The notes beneath the pieces were generated by a model. It was not told the origin of the DNA and did no database searches. It worked only from the letters and a program-made list of their open reading frames with translations. The position numbers were made by a program, and so were the translations under genes. 63,592 nucleotides of DNA from CAZTCJ01 sp964612085 (GTDB lineage Bacteria; Pseudomonadota; Alphaproteobacteria; JAJFIK01), in the NCBI GenBank assembly GCA_964612085.1, contig CAZTCJ010000012.1:1-63592 (forward strand), given 5' to 3'. Each line of letters opens with the position of its first letter. The stretch's first letter is position 1. Below are positions 24,298 to 32,690 of this stretch, one piece after another.

Positions 24298-25101
24298 CGT
24301 TTCGTGGTCCGACGGCATGCCCACGGGCAGCGCATCAATCAGCAGGCGGATGTCCTCGCCGACGAAAATCTGCGGTTCCGATGGCGGCTCCAGGCCTTCC
24401 GCCACTTCCCGTTTGGCGACGCAGGTTCGCGTCTGTTCCGCGGCATCGATCCAGGTCGCGCTGTCCTGCATGGCATCCAGAAAACAGGCGTCGAAGAAGG
24501 GGTAGATGTCATCGGCGCCGCAGCCGAATGATGTGCGGTCCGGCCGGGCGGCGGTCGCGATGAAGCGGTCTCGGCGGTGCCATTCTTCCGTGGCAAAGGT
24601 GCCAGAGAAGCAAGCGGAAATGATGGCGATAGTCGGTTGTTCCGCACACAGACGCTCTACCACCGACCAGAATTCCTCCGCCGTCAGCGTGTCGTTGCCG
24701 AACACGAGGCCCTCAGGGTCCCCATGGGTCGTGATGTAGAAAAAACAGCCTTCCGGTGTGCGGTTCTTGATCAGCGCCAGATCCCGGCGCATCCGCAACA
24801 GGCTGGTGCGTTTGACGTCCCGGTCTTCCGCCTGCGCCTTATCGGCGGAGAATTGCCGGATATGGGCGGGATCGAAGCCGAGCCGCACCAGGTTTTCCGT
24901 GATGGCCTTGCGCGCATTGTCGAAGGCTTCCGTCGTCCCGCCATTGGAAGCCTTGTTGTCGGCGGCGATGACGAGGGCGCTCCAGCGGGCATAGGGTGAA
25001 GCTTCGTCGTCTTGCGCGTGTGCGAAACCGGTCAAGGCCAGAACCAGGGCCGCGAAGGCACCGGCCAGATATCCCCCGATCTTCATCACCTGCTGCGCCA
25101 T
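24277..25101 (-). CDS. secreted C13 (legumain-like, caspase-superfamily) peptidase
   Basis: A 274-residue protein with a signal peptide (about 1-29, cleavage near AHA-QDD) and a caspase-like fold. The catalytic His is His126 in FYITTHGDPEG, and the catalytic Cys is Cys164 in IAIISACFSGTFA. These are the hallmark dyad and contexts of peptidase family C13. Bacterial C13 proteins are poorly characterised and would act in the periplasm or outside. Extra cysteines (118, 152, 194, 206) suggest disulfides. AAAGGGG precedes the ATG by 4 nt. The next gene upstream on the same strand is an MFS transporter 25 bp away. Confidence 0.85.
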   Translation of the reverse strand: MAQQVMKIGGYLAGAFAALVLALTGFAHAQDDEASPYARWSALVIAADNKASNGGTTEAFDNARKAITENLVRLGFDPAHIRQFSADKAQAEDRDVKRTSLLRMRRDLALIKNRTPEGCFFYITTHGDPEGLVFGNDTLTAEEFWSVVERLCAEQPTIAIISACFSGTFATEEWHRRDRFIATAARPDRTSFGCGADDIYPFFDACFLDAMQDSATWIDAAEQTRTCVAKREVAEGLEPPSEPQIFVGEDIRLLIDALPVGMPSDHETFSTGSD

Positions 25102-25125
25102 GCGACCCCTTTCCGAAGCTGTCTC

Positions 25126-26526
25126 TTACCGGTGGGAGGCCGCCTGTTTCTCGCGGACGAACAGCATGCCTGCACCACCGATTATAAGGTAGAGCAGAAT
25201 GACGCTGAGGCCGAGCCTTTGCGACTCCGTGACATCGGTCAGGGCGCCGATGGCGAAGGGCGCGGAAAACGCCGTGGCTTTTCCGGTCAGGGTATAAAGA
25301 CCGAAAAACTGAGCGGCCATGTCCGGCGGCGCGATGCGGGCGAGCATGGTGCGGCTGGCGGCGAGCACAGGGCCTGCGAAAATCACCATGATGAACGTGA
25401 CCGTCACAAAGACCTGTTCCGCGTAACTGTCGTATCCGAGTTCTGTCCAGAACGCGCCGAGCACGGGTACGGAACGGTCCGCCGCATCAGCGGGCAGCGG
25501 CAGGAACAGGATGGTCTCAGGCGTCGTGCCCAGCACCCCCAGAAGGCCGATAAGGAACATCAAGAGGGAGATCAGAATCGTCCGTTTCGATCCGATCCGG
25601 TCATCGACGAAACCGCCGAGCACGCCGCCGATGGCGGACATGACAAGCGCGATCGCGCCGTAGACCGTAATGGCCTGTACGGACCATCCGAAAATGCCGC
25701 CGCCATAGATCCCCAGAAAAGCGAATGTGACGAGCACGCCGTCGTAATAAATGGTCCGGGCCAGCAGGAAGAGCGCGATATTGCGGTACCGGCCCAAATG
25801 CCGGAACGTCTCGATCAGATTGGCGGTGCCGCGCCGGATCGCCGCCCTGGCGCCCAGTCCCGTGCGCGGCCGGTCGGGCGTGAACAGAAGCAAGGGCAGG
25901 GTGAAGAGCACGGTCCATATAGCGACCAGCGGCCCGATGATCCGTTCGACCTCGAACCGGTCCCGGTCGAGATCGAAGAGGGGCGTTTCCGGCCAACTGA
26001 AAAAGACGAGCCAAAGGACGAGCGTGCCGATACTGCCCACATATTGCAGCCCGTAGCCGACGCCGCTCAAGAGGCCGACACGGGCAGGGCTGACGATCGA
26101 AGGCAGAAGCGCGTTGTGATAAACGCTCGCCACCTCCATCAGAATGGCGCAAACGATAATGAGGCCGCCGCCGATCAACACGGCATAAGGCGCGCCCGGT
26201 GCGGCGAACCATAGACATCCCATGCCGACCGAGGCGATCACAACGGCCAGGGCGAGGCCGGGCTTGCGCGGACCCGCCGCGTCGGCGAGCGAGCCCAGGA
26301 ACGGGCTGATCAGCGCCACGAGCAGCCCGGCCGTTCCCTGAACATATCCCCACAGCGCCTGTCCGCGCGTGGCGTCGCCGACCAGGCCTTGGGCAAAAAA
26401 GGGCGCGAAGACGACAATCGTCAGGGTGACGAAATACGGACCCTGAGCCGCTTCGTACAGCGTCCAGGAAAACTGTCCGAGCGCCGGAGCCGGTTTGCCG
26501 CCGTCGATGGCCCGCGTCCCGCTCAT
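25126..26526 (-). CDS. MFS transporter, UMF1/Atg22-like family
   Basis: A 466-residue integral membrane protein with about 12 helices. Family landmarks are the N-terminal WTLYEAAQGPYFVTL, the SPFLGSLADAAGPRKP loop between helices 2 and 3, ASVYHNALLPSI, and the mid-protein NLIETFRHLGRYRNIALFLL. This is the unknown-MFS-family-1 type, with vacuolar Atg22-like relatives, so the substrate cannot be stated. Start ATG at 26524-26526; the ribosome site is weak. It lies upstream of the C13 peptidase gene on the same strand, and the two may be co-transcribed. Confidence 0.87.
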   Translation of the reverse strand: MSGTRAIDGGKPAPALGQFSWTLYEAAQGPYFVTLTIVVFAPFFAQGLVGDATRGQALWGYVQGTAGLLVALISPFLGSLADAAGPRKPGLALAVVIASVGMGCLWFAAPGAPYAVLIGGGLIIVCAILMEVASVYHNALLPSIVSPARVGLLSGVGYGLQYVGSIGTLVLWLVFFSWPETPLFDLDRDRFEVERIIGPLVAIWTVLFTLPLLLFTPDRPRTGLGARAAIRRGTANLIETFRHLGRYRNIALFLLARTIYYDGVLVTFAFLGIYGGGIFGWSVQAITVYGAIALVMSAIGGVLGGFVDDRIGSKRTILISLLMFLIGLLGVLGTTPETILFLPLPADAADRSVPVLGAFWTELGYDSYAEQVFVTVTFIMVIFAGPVLAASRTMLARIAPPDMAAQFFGLYTLTGKATAFSAPFAIGALTDVTESQRLGLSVILLYLIIGGAGMLFVREKQAASHR

Positions 26527-27195
26527 GGCCGGGCCCGGTTCAAGGACATGGCCTTGCGCAAGGCGAAAGTGTCAGTCACGAATGGGTCCCCTTGCCGTCC
26601 TGTCCCGCATATATAAGCATAGGAAGATTTTATCCGTCTTGCCAATGGTATGGTCCGGCACGGCCTGCCCGTGGCGCAGCCGCCGGTGGAATGAGTCTGT
26701 CCCTTTCCATGCGGACGGTCGGCCCGGGCCTCCACGCTCCAGGCGTGTGATCGCGCGAATCAGCGCTGCAAAGCGGGAATCAGGCGTCCGCCAGTGCCCG
26801 GATGATTCCGAATCACGGTCCCCGCAATGTCCCCCGTAAGCGGTTTTTGACGGGCCCGCCGCCCCGATCTTTAAGGATTTCTTAGGTTTGCGGGACGCTA
26901 TGATGCTGAAAGCCAGTGCCTGACAGGGTTTTTTTGATGCCGAGGCGCAAAAAAAGTCGAAATCCTCTTCGCACTTATGATAAGCCGATTGCGTTGACGG
27001 TCAGAGGGCTTCACAAGAAACAGCCTGCCGTCAGGTGGGTTGGGAGCGGGGCTCCCGCAAGGACAAGACACGGCGCGCGCCGGGCCGGCGCATTCGGGAT
27101 TTGAGATCCTGATGGCTACCGGGCGGGCCGGTATCAAACCGCAGGATGGTCCTGCGGCGGGTTATGACATGGTCAGTTCGTAAGGGGACTAAAGA
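26527..27195. other. 669-bp gap with hairpins before the HU gene
   Basis: No supported gene. The right half is rich in palindromes: GGGAGC-GGG-GCTCCC (27042-27056), ACCGG-GCGGG-CCGGT (about 27118-27132), and a perfect CCGCAGGA-TGG-TCCTGCGG (27139-27157) about 40 bp before the HU start codon. These would form a folded leader on the HU mRNA. The short basic reading frame from about 26937 to 27104 has no family match that I know and overlaps this folded stretch, so I do not call it. Confidence 0.45.
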
Positions 27196-27480
27196 ATGAG
27201 CAAATCCGATTTCATCGAGCAGGTTGCCGATAAAGCCGATGTGAGCAAAGCCGAAGCCAAGCGCATGGTGGAAATCATCTTTGGCCAGGTCGAGGAAGGC
27301 CTGAAGAAAGCCAAGAAGGAAGGCAAATACACCATCGGCACGTTCGGCACCTTCTCGGTGACCAAGCGTCCGGCGCGCAAAGGCCGCAACCCGCGCACGG
27401 GCGAAGAGATCAAGATCAAGGCCTCGCGCACCCTGCGCTTCAAGCCCGCGACCAATCTGAAGCGCGCCGCCGGCTGCTGA
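27196..27480 (+). CDS. hup: HU family DNA-binding protein
   Basis: A 94-residue histone-like nucleoid protein starting MSKSDFIEQVADKADVSKAE. The DNA-contact arm region carries GTFSVTKRPARKGRNPRTGE, matching the GxFxVxxRxARxGRNPxTG signature, and ends ASRTLRFKPATNLK. It bends and compacts DNA. AAGGGG precedes the ATG. Several hairpins in the 5' leader and a terminator after the stop suggest a monocistronic unit. Confidence 0.96.
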   Translation: MSKSDFIEQVADKADVSKAEAKRMVEIIFGQVEEGLKKAKKEGKYTIGTFGTFSVTKRPARKGRNPRTGEEIKIKASRTLRFKPATNLKRAAGC

Positions 27481-27508
27481 CGATCGGCTGCCGACGCGTC
27501 CTTTTCTT

Positions 27509-27551
27509 TGAAGCCCCGTCTTGGCCGTGTCGGCGAAGGCGGGGTTTTCTT
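27509..27551 (+). terminator. terminator after the HU gene
   Basis: AAGCCCCGTCTTGGCC pairs with GGCGAAGGCGGGGTTTT, using one G-U pair and a small mismatch, and ends in TTTTCTT. It lies 29 bp after the HU stop. Confidence 0.75.
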
Positions 27552-27642
27552 GTGTCCGGCTCTTGCCAAAGCCCGGCATGCGCGCTTGTCTGGTTTGACG
27601 CATCCGAGCCCTTGGAAGCGCAACGGATAAGTTGAGCGCGCA

Positions 27643-30564
27643 ATGTCAAAACAGGCGTTTTTCGATACTCTGGGACGGCACGGCAGTCTGGCGCTGCCGT
27701 TCGATCCGGCACGGGCGCGCCGTGTGGTGGAAGAGCTGCAAAGCGCTTTAGGTCCTGACGCGGATCCGGATCAGTGGACGGCGCTTGTGAAAGGTGCTGC
27801 GGGCAACAGCCCGTTTCTGGCGCGCCTGATGCTCCGGGATCCCGAGGCGCTTGCCGCCCTGTTTTACAAAAGGGCCGATGACGGTCTCGCCGGCCTGCTG
27901 AGCGATATCGACGCCAAGGCCCGCCAGGCCGGTGATCTGTCCACCCTCATGAGCGTGTTGCGGGATGCCAAATCGCGCGGCGCATTGCTCATCGCGCTTG
28001 CCGATATCGGCCGGATCTGGAGTGTCGGCCAAGTCATTCATGCACTGAGCGACCTGGCGCAAGCCTGTCTCGGCGCGGCCGTGCGCTGGCTGCTCGCCGA
28101 TGCGGCCCGGCGCGGGCAACTGGCGCCAACCGATCCGGATGCGCCGGATCTAGGCTCGGGCTTCGCCGTCCTGGCCATGGGCAAGTTCGGTGCCCGCGAA
28201 TTGAACTATTCGAGCGATATCGACCTTGTGGTGTTCTTCGATCCGGATGTCATGCCCGTGACCGGCCAGACGGATCCGCGCAGCCTGTCCATCGCCCTGG
28301 CGCGGGCCATGGTGCGCGTCATGCAGGACGTGACGGCGGACGGCTATGTCTTCCGGGTCGATCTGCGGCTCCGGCCCGATGCGGGATCGACCCAGGTGGC
28401 CATCTCTTTCGATTGGGCCGAGCGCTATTATGAGGGGGTCGGACAGAACTGGGAACGGGCGGCCTATATCAAGGCCCGGCCGGTGGCGGGAGATCTTGAG
28501 GCGGGCACGCGCATGCTTCGCCGTCTCGATCCCTTCGTCTGGCGCAAGCATCTGGATTTCGCGGCGATCGAAGACATTCATGCGATCAAGCGTCAGATTC
28601 ACGCCCATGGGCACTTTGGCGCCATCAGCATGGAAGGCCACAATGTCAAGCTGGGCCGGGGCGGCATCCGGGAGATCGAGTTCTTCGCCCAGACCCAGCA
28701 ACTGATCGCGGGGGGGCGCATCCCGAGTTTGCGCCAGGGCCCGACGGTGGATGCCTTGCGGGCGCTCGCGGCCCACCGCATGGTCGAGGCCACGGTCGCC
28801 GAGGAACTGATCGAGTCTTATGGCTTTCTGCGCCGGCTCGAACACCGGCTGCAAATGGTCGATGACGTGCAAACCCATGACCTTCCGCGTACGGCTGAAG
28901 GCATTACCCATATCGCCCGTTTCATGGGGTATGCCGACGATAGCGCCTTCCGTAAGCGCGTGCGGGGGCATCTGGAGCGGGTCCAGGGCCATTACATGGC
29001 GCTGTTCGAAAAGGAAGTGCCGCTCTCCAAACGCTCCGGCAGCCTGGTGTTCACAGGCGTCGAGGACGATCCGGAGACCCTCGACACGCTCTTGCGCATG
29101 GGCTTTGCCAAGCCGTCGGTGGTGGCGGCGACCATCAGGGGCTGGCATCACGGGCGCATCCGCGCCACCCGCAGCGAACGGGCGCGGGCTTTGCTGACGA
29201 AGCTGGTGCCGGGCATCCTGGAGACCTTCGCGGCCTATGCCGATCCCGACATTATCTTTTCCCGGTTCGACCGGTTCCTGAGCGGTCTGCCGTCGGGCGT
29301 GCAGTTCTTTTCCCTGATCCAGGCCAATCCGCAATTGCTGAAACTGCTCGCCGAGATCCTCGGCATGGCCCCGCGCTTTGCCGATTACCTGTCGCGCAAT
29401 CCGGGCATTCTCGATGCCATGCTGGACCCGGATTTTTTGACCGCCCTGCCGGGACCGCGCCGCCTGCGCCACGATATCGAGACGAGCATCGCCGAGGCGC
29501 CCGACTTCGAGGAGCTTTTGGACCGCACACGGCGGTTTGCCCGGGAACACAGTTTCCGCATTGGTCTGCAGGTGCTGAAGGGCATGGCGCGGGCCGGGGC
29601 CGCCGGTCAGGCCTTTGCGGATCTGGCGGAAGCCGTCGTGCGGACCTTGAAGCCCCGGGTCATCGGCCAGATGGCCGAGCGCCATGGCCACGTGCCCGGC
29701 GGCGAAATGGTGGTGGTCGGCATGGGCAAGCTCGGCAGCCAGGAGCTGACCGCCACCTCCGATCTCGATCTGATTCTGATCTATGACTATGAGGGCGAGG
29801 CGTCGGACGGCGCGCGTCCGCTCCATGCCGCTCAATATTTCGGGCGGCTGAGCCAGCGGCTGATCAACGCGCTGACCGCGCCGACGGCGGACGGCAAATT
29901 CTATGAGGTGGATATGCGCCTGCGGCCTTCCGGGGCCGCCGGTCCGATCGCCGTGCGCTTGGAGGCCTTTCTGCGTTATCACGATATCGAGGCCTGGACC
30001 TGGGAACGCATGGCGCTGACCCGGGCGCGTGTCATCGCCGGGCCGAGCGTCTTGTCGGAACGGGTCGCGGCCGCGATCCGGAGCATTTTGTGCAGCCCGA
30101 ACGATCCGGATGAAATCTGCAAGGATGCGGTGGACATGCGCGAGCGCATGGTGCGCGAAATTGCGGCAAGCGACCCGTGGGATGTGAAGAACGTCCGGGG
30201 CGGGCTGATCGATATCGAATTTATTGCGCAGGCGCTCCAGCTCATCGCCGCCCCGTCGGATCCGTCCGTGCTCCATCCCACAACATGCGTTGCCCTCGAA
30301 CGTCTGGCGAAAACGGAGCATCTTAACGCGGAAGAGGCGAGTGCATTGATCCGCGCGGCACGCTTCCAGCAGGGGATCGCCCAGGCGTTGAGTGTCGCGG
30401 TTGACGGACCATTCCTGCCGGACGAAGCCTCCAACGCTTTAAAGCTTGTTTTGGCGCGGGTTTCAGGGTGTGACAGCTTCGTGACGACAACGGAGCAGCT
30501 ATTGGGCGCGCAAGCGCGCGTGCGCTCTGCCTTCGACCGTCTGATCGGACCGCCCCGCGCCTAA
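27643..30564 (+). CDS. glnE: bifunctional glutamine synthetase adenylyltransferase / adenylyl-removing enzyme
   Basis: A 973-residue enzyme that adenylylates glutamine synthetase under nitrogen excess and removes AMP under nitrogen limitation, following PII signals. It has two nucleotidyltransferase halves. The N-terminal deadenylylase has GKFGARELNYSSDIDL (about residues 178-193), and the C-terminal adenylylase has GKLGSQELTATSDLDLI (about 693-710). Each has the paired Asp residues needed for metal binding. Length is normal for the family. The gene stands alone between HU and the polyamine genes. Confidence 0.96.
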   Translation: MSKQAFFDTLGRHGSLALPFDPARARRVVEELQSALGPDADPDQWTALVKGAAGNSPFLARLMLRDPEALAALFYKRADDGLAGLLSDIDAKARQAGDLSTLMSVLRDAKSRGALLIALADIGRIWSVGQVIHALSDLAQACLGAAVRWLLADAARRGQLAPTDPDAPDLGSGFAVLAMGKFGARELNYSSDIDLVVFFDPDVMPVTGQTDPRSLSIALARAMVRVMQDVTADGYVFRVDLRLRPDAGSTQVAISFDWAERYYEGVGQNWERAAYIKARPVAGDLEAGTRMLRRLDPFVWRKHLDFAAIEDIHAIKRQIHAHGHFGAISMEGHNVKLGRGGIREIEFFAQTQQLIAGGRIPSLRQGPTVDALRALAAHRMVEATVAEELIESYGFLRRLEHRLQMVDDVQTHDLPRTAEGITHIARFMGYADDSAFRKRVRGHLERVQGHYMALFEKEVPLSKRSGSLVFTGVEDDPETLDTLLRMGFAKPSVVAATIRGWHHGRIRATRSERARALLTKLVPGILETFAAYADPDIIFSRFDRFLSGLPSGVQFFSLIQANPQLLKLLAEILGMAPRFADYLSRNPGILDAMLDPDFLTALPGPRRLRHDIETSIAEAPDFEELLDRTRRFAREHSFRIGLQVLKGMARAGAAGQAFADLAEAVVRTLKPRVIGQMAERHGHVPGGEMVVVGMGKLGSQELTATSDLDLILIYDYEGEASDGARPLHAAQYFGRLSQRLINALTAPTADGKFYEVDMRLRPSGAAGPIAVRLEAFLRYHDIEAWTWERMALTRARVIAGPSVLSERVAAAIRSILCSPNDPDEICKDAVDMRERMVREIAASDPWDVKNVRGGLIDIEFIAQALQLIAAPSDPSVLHPTTCVALERLAKTEHLNAEEASALIRAARFQQGIAQALSVAVDGPFLPDEASNALKLVLARVSGCDSFVTTTEQLLGAQARVRSAFDRLIGPPRA

Positions 30565-30574
30565 AGAGCGTGCC

Positions 30575-30591
30575 CGCAAAACTTTTTTGCG
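30575..30591 (+). terminator. possible weak terminator after glnE
   Basis: Seven-bp stem CGCAAAA-CTT-TTTTGCG beginning 11 bp after the glnE stop. The T-rich part lies in the 3' arm, with no further T-run. It is weak alone but well placed. Confidence 0.4.
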
Positions 30592-30714
30592 CTTCGTTCG
30601 AGTCTATCCTTGCATGACGCGCCGCAAGCCTTTATGTACGCGGCTCCACGCTTTCATGAGGAAAGTGATAGGGAAATCCCCCTTTGGTGTCCCGTTGGTT
30701 TGAGGGAGGGTCTT

Positions 30715-31245
30715 ATGGCCAAACTCCACCCCCAGATCACGGTGATAGCTGAAGCGGAGGCGGTCCCCGCCCGAGCAGAGGTTCGATCCGTGCCGTTCCC
30801 GCAGGTGGTGTCTGCGGCAATGCCTTTCGAGGCGAACCGGACTGATAGATTCAGTCAGCATACAGAAGAAAAGCCCAAGGACTATTTTATCGAGAAGGAT
30901 GGCCTGCGTTATGCGGGCAGTCATCTCATTGTCGATATGTGGAACGCGTCCGGGCTCGATGACGAAGAGTTGATTCACCAGTCCCTGCTCGACGCGGTCG
31001 AGCGGGCGGGTGCCACTCTGCTCCATGTCCACACGCACAAGTTTTCCGAAGGCGGCGGCGTTTCCGGCGTGGCCGTGCTCGCGGAGAGCCATATCAGCGT
31101 ACACACATGGCCCGAACGCGGTTATGCCGCTTTCGATATTTTTATGTGCGGCGATGCGCGGCCCGCCGAGGCGATCCCGGCGCTGAAAGAAGCGTTTGGG
31201 CCCTGCACGGTTACGGTCACCGAGCATAAGCGCGGCGTTTTCTAG
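30715..31245 (+). CDS. speD: S-adenosylmethionine decarboxylase proenzyme (prokaryotic class 1B type)
   Basis: A 176-residue proenzyme that supplies decarboxylated AdoMet for spermidine synthesis. It self-cleaves between Glu124 and Ser125 in LAESHISVHTWPE, turning Ser125 into the pyruvoyl group. His130 and Cys145 (FMCG) are the family catalytic residues. The N-terminus is about 35 residues longer than the minimal family core, which begins near MPFEANR. The ATG at 30715 is supported by GAGGGAGGG 4 nt upstream. It is followed by the ornithine decarboxylase leader and gene, with speE beyond, completing the putrescine-to-spermidine route. Confidence 0.93.
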   Translation: MAKLHPQITVIAEAEAVPARAEVRSVPFPQVVSAAMPFEANRTDRFSQHTEEKPKDYFIEKDGLRYAGSHLIVDMWNASGLDDEELIHQSLLDAVERAGATLLHVHTHKFSEGGGVSGVAVLAESHISVHTWPERGYAAFDIFMCGDARPAEAIPALKEAFGPCTVTVTEHKRGVF

Positions 31246-31263
31246 AACAGGTTTTGGAAGACA

Positions 31264-31413
31264 GGTCATCCCGGCCGGGCGGATGTGAGGCGTCCGCCCG
31301 CGATTGGGATGGCCTTTGATCCTCTGGACGATGGGCGGGGCCCCCTTGGCCCTGATCGCTGATCGACGGCAGCCTGCCGCCTGAAGGGAAGGCGTGCGCC
31401 CGCGCTGCCGATG
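31264..31413 (+). ncRNA. structured leader of the ornithine decarboxylase gene (speF-motif-like candidate)
   Basis: The 180-nt leader folds strongly. A 9-bp outer stem GGTCATCCC (31264-31272) with GGGATGGCC (31306-31314) encloses an 8-bp stem CGGGCGGA/TCCGCCCG (31276-31300). Further down, CGGCAGC can pair with the adjacent CTGCCG or with a distal GCTGCCG that ends just before the GGAG ribosome site, giving mutually exclusive folds. Alphaproteobacterial ornithine decarboxylase genes are known to carry a conserved speF RNA motif, so this may be a member. I have not aligned it to the model. Confidence 0.45.
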
Positions 31414-31424
31414 GAGTGTTGGTG

Positions 31425-32570
31425 ATGACCGACAAGATTAACCGTTTTCTGAACGAGAAGCGGCCGCAGACACCGTGCCTCGTGGTCGATCTCGACGTGG
31501 TGCGGGAGCGCTACGCATCCTTGCGCGAGGCCCTGCCGCTGGCCCAGATCTTTTACGCCGTGAAAGCCAATCCGGCGCCGGAGATCATTTCCCTACTGAT
31601 TAAGCTGGGAGCGAGCTTCGACGTGGCGAGCCGCTTTGAGGCCGATTTGTGCCTCGATCTGGGCGCGGACCCGGCGCGCATCTCGTATGGCAACACGATC
31701 AAGAAAGCCTCCGACATCGCCTATGCCTATGGGCGGGGCATTCGTCAGTTCACGTTCGATGCGGAAGCCGAGCTGGAAAAGCTCGCCAAGCATGCGCCGG
31801 GCTCGCGCGTGGTCGCGCGGATCTTCGTGCCGAATGGCGGCGCGGAATGGCCGCTGTCGCGCAAATTCGGCTGCGCCCCCGACATGGCCCGCGATCTCCT
31901 GCTGGCGGCGGAGCAAAAAGGCCTGAAAGCCTACGGCATCGCCTTTCATGTGGGCTCGCAGCAGACCAAGCCGGAAGCCTGGGACAAGGCGGTGGGCCTG
32001 GCCGCCCAAGTATTCAAGGAGCTGGACGAGCAGGGCATCGATCTCGATCTCATCAATCTGGGCGGCGGGCTGCCGGCGCGCTACCGGGATCCCGTGAACG
32101 ATGTGTCCGAGTACGGACGGCAGGTGATGCACGCCATGACCCGTCATTTCGGGAACTATCTGCCGGAGATGATGATCGAGCCGGGCCGTTACCTCGTGGC
32201 CGATGCGGGCATCCTGCAGTCCGAAGTCGTGCTGATCGCGCGCAAGACCTATGACGATCCGACCCGCTGGGTCTATCTCGATATCGGCCGCTTCGGCGGT
32301 CTGGCGGAAACGGAAGGCGAGGCGATCCGTTATCCCCTGCGCACCGATGCGGGCTCGGGCGCCGACGCCCTGAAAGAAACGGGGCCCGTGGTCCTGGCCG
32401 GTCCCACTTGCGACAGCGCCGATATTCTCTATGAGAAGTCGGGCTATGAAATGCCGCTCGATCTGGAGGTGGGCGACAAGGTGCAGATCTGCTCCACCGG
32501 CGCCTACACGACCACTTACGCCTCGGTCGGCTTCAACGGCTTCCCGCCGCTGACCTCTTATTACATCTAA
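31425..32570 (+). CDS. ornithine decarboxylase, alanine-racemase fold (type III PLP)
   Basis: A 381-residue PLP enzyme that makes putrescine from ornithine, possibly also cadaverine from lysine. PLP binds Lys48 in FYAVKANP. The phosphate loop is GGG at 213-215 with EPGR at 252-255, and the catalytic Cys329 is in GPTCDSADILY from the partner subunit. The ending GFNGFPPLTSYYI matches eukaryotic-type ODC. The ATG at 31425 follows GGAG by 8 nt. It is downstream of the AdoMet decarboxylase gene and convergent with speE. Confidence 0.93.
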   Translation: MTDKINRFLNEKRPQTPCLVVDLDVVRERYASLREALPLAQIFYAVKANPAPEIISLLIKLGASFDVASRFEADLCLDLGADPARISYGNTIKKASDIAYAYGRGIRQFTFDAEAELEKLAKHAPGSRVVARIFVPNGGAEWPLSRKFGCAPDMARDLLLAAEQKGLKAYGIAFHVGSQQTKPEAWDKAVGLAAQVFKELDEQGIDLDLINLGGGLPARYRDPVNDVSEYGRQVMHAMTRHFGNYLPEMMIEPGRYLVADAGILQSEVVLIARKTYDDPTRWVYLDIGRFGGLAETEGEAIRYPLRTDAGSGADALKETGPVVLAGPTCDSADILYEKSGYEMPLDLEVGDKVQICSTGAYTTTYASVGFNGFPPLTSYYI

Positions 32571-32640
32571 AGTCTGTTTGCGATTGCCTGGCCAGGAGAG
32601 GGAGCGGGCCGGTGGTGCCATTCCAGACAAAATGAGAATG

Positions 32641-32671
32641 AAAAAGCCCGCCTGGAATGGCGGGCTTTTTT
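32641..32671. terminator. bidirectional terminator between ornithine decarboxylase and speE
   Basis: Perfect 12-bp stem AAAAAGCCCGCC / GGCGGGCTTTTT with loop TGGAAT. A-run and T-run flank both sides, so it can end transcription in both directions between these convergent genes. Confidence 0.92.
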
Positions 32672-32690
32672 GATCACTGGTTTCGACCGT

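Noticed and set aside
26937..27104. Small basic open frame before the HU gene
   Set aside because: No clear ribosome site, no family resemblance, and it overlaps hairpins of the HU leader.
28150..30321. 723-codon frame antisense to glnE
   Set aside because: Antisense shadow of a strongly supported bifunctional enzyme. High GC3 makes such frames common in this window.
30610..30714. In-frame upstream extension of the AdoMet decarboxylase
   Set aside because: The ATG at 30715 has the strong GAGGGAGGG ribosome site, and the extension has no conserved residues.
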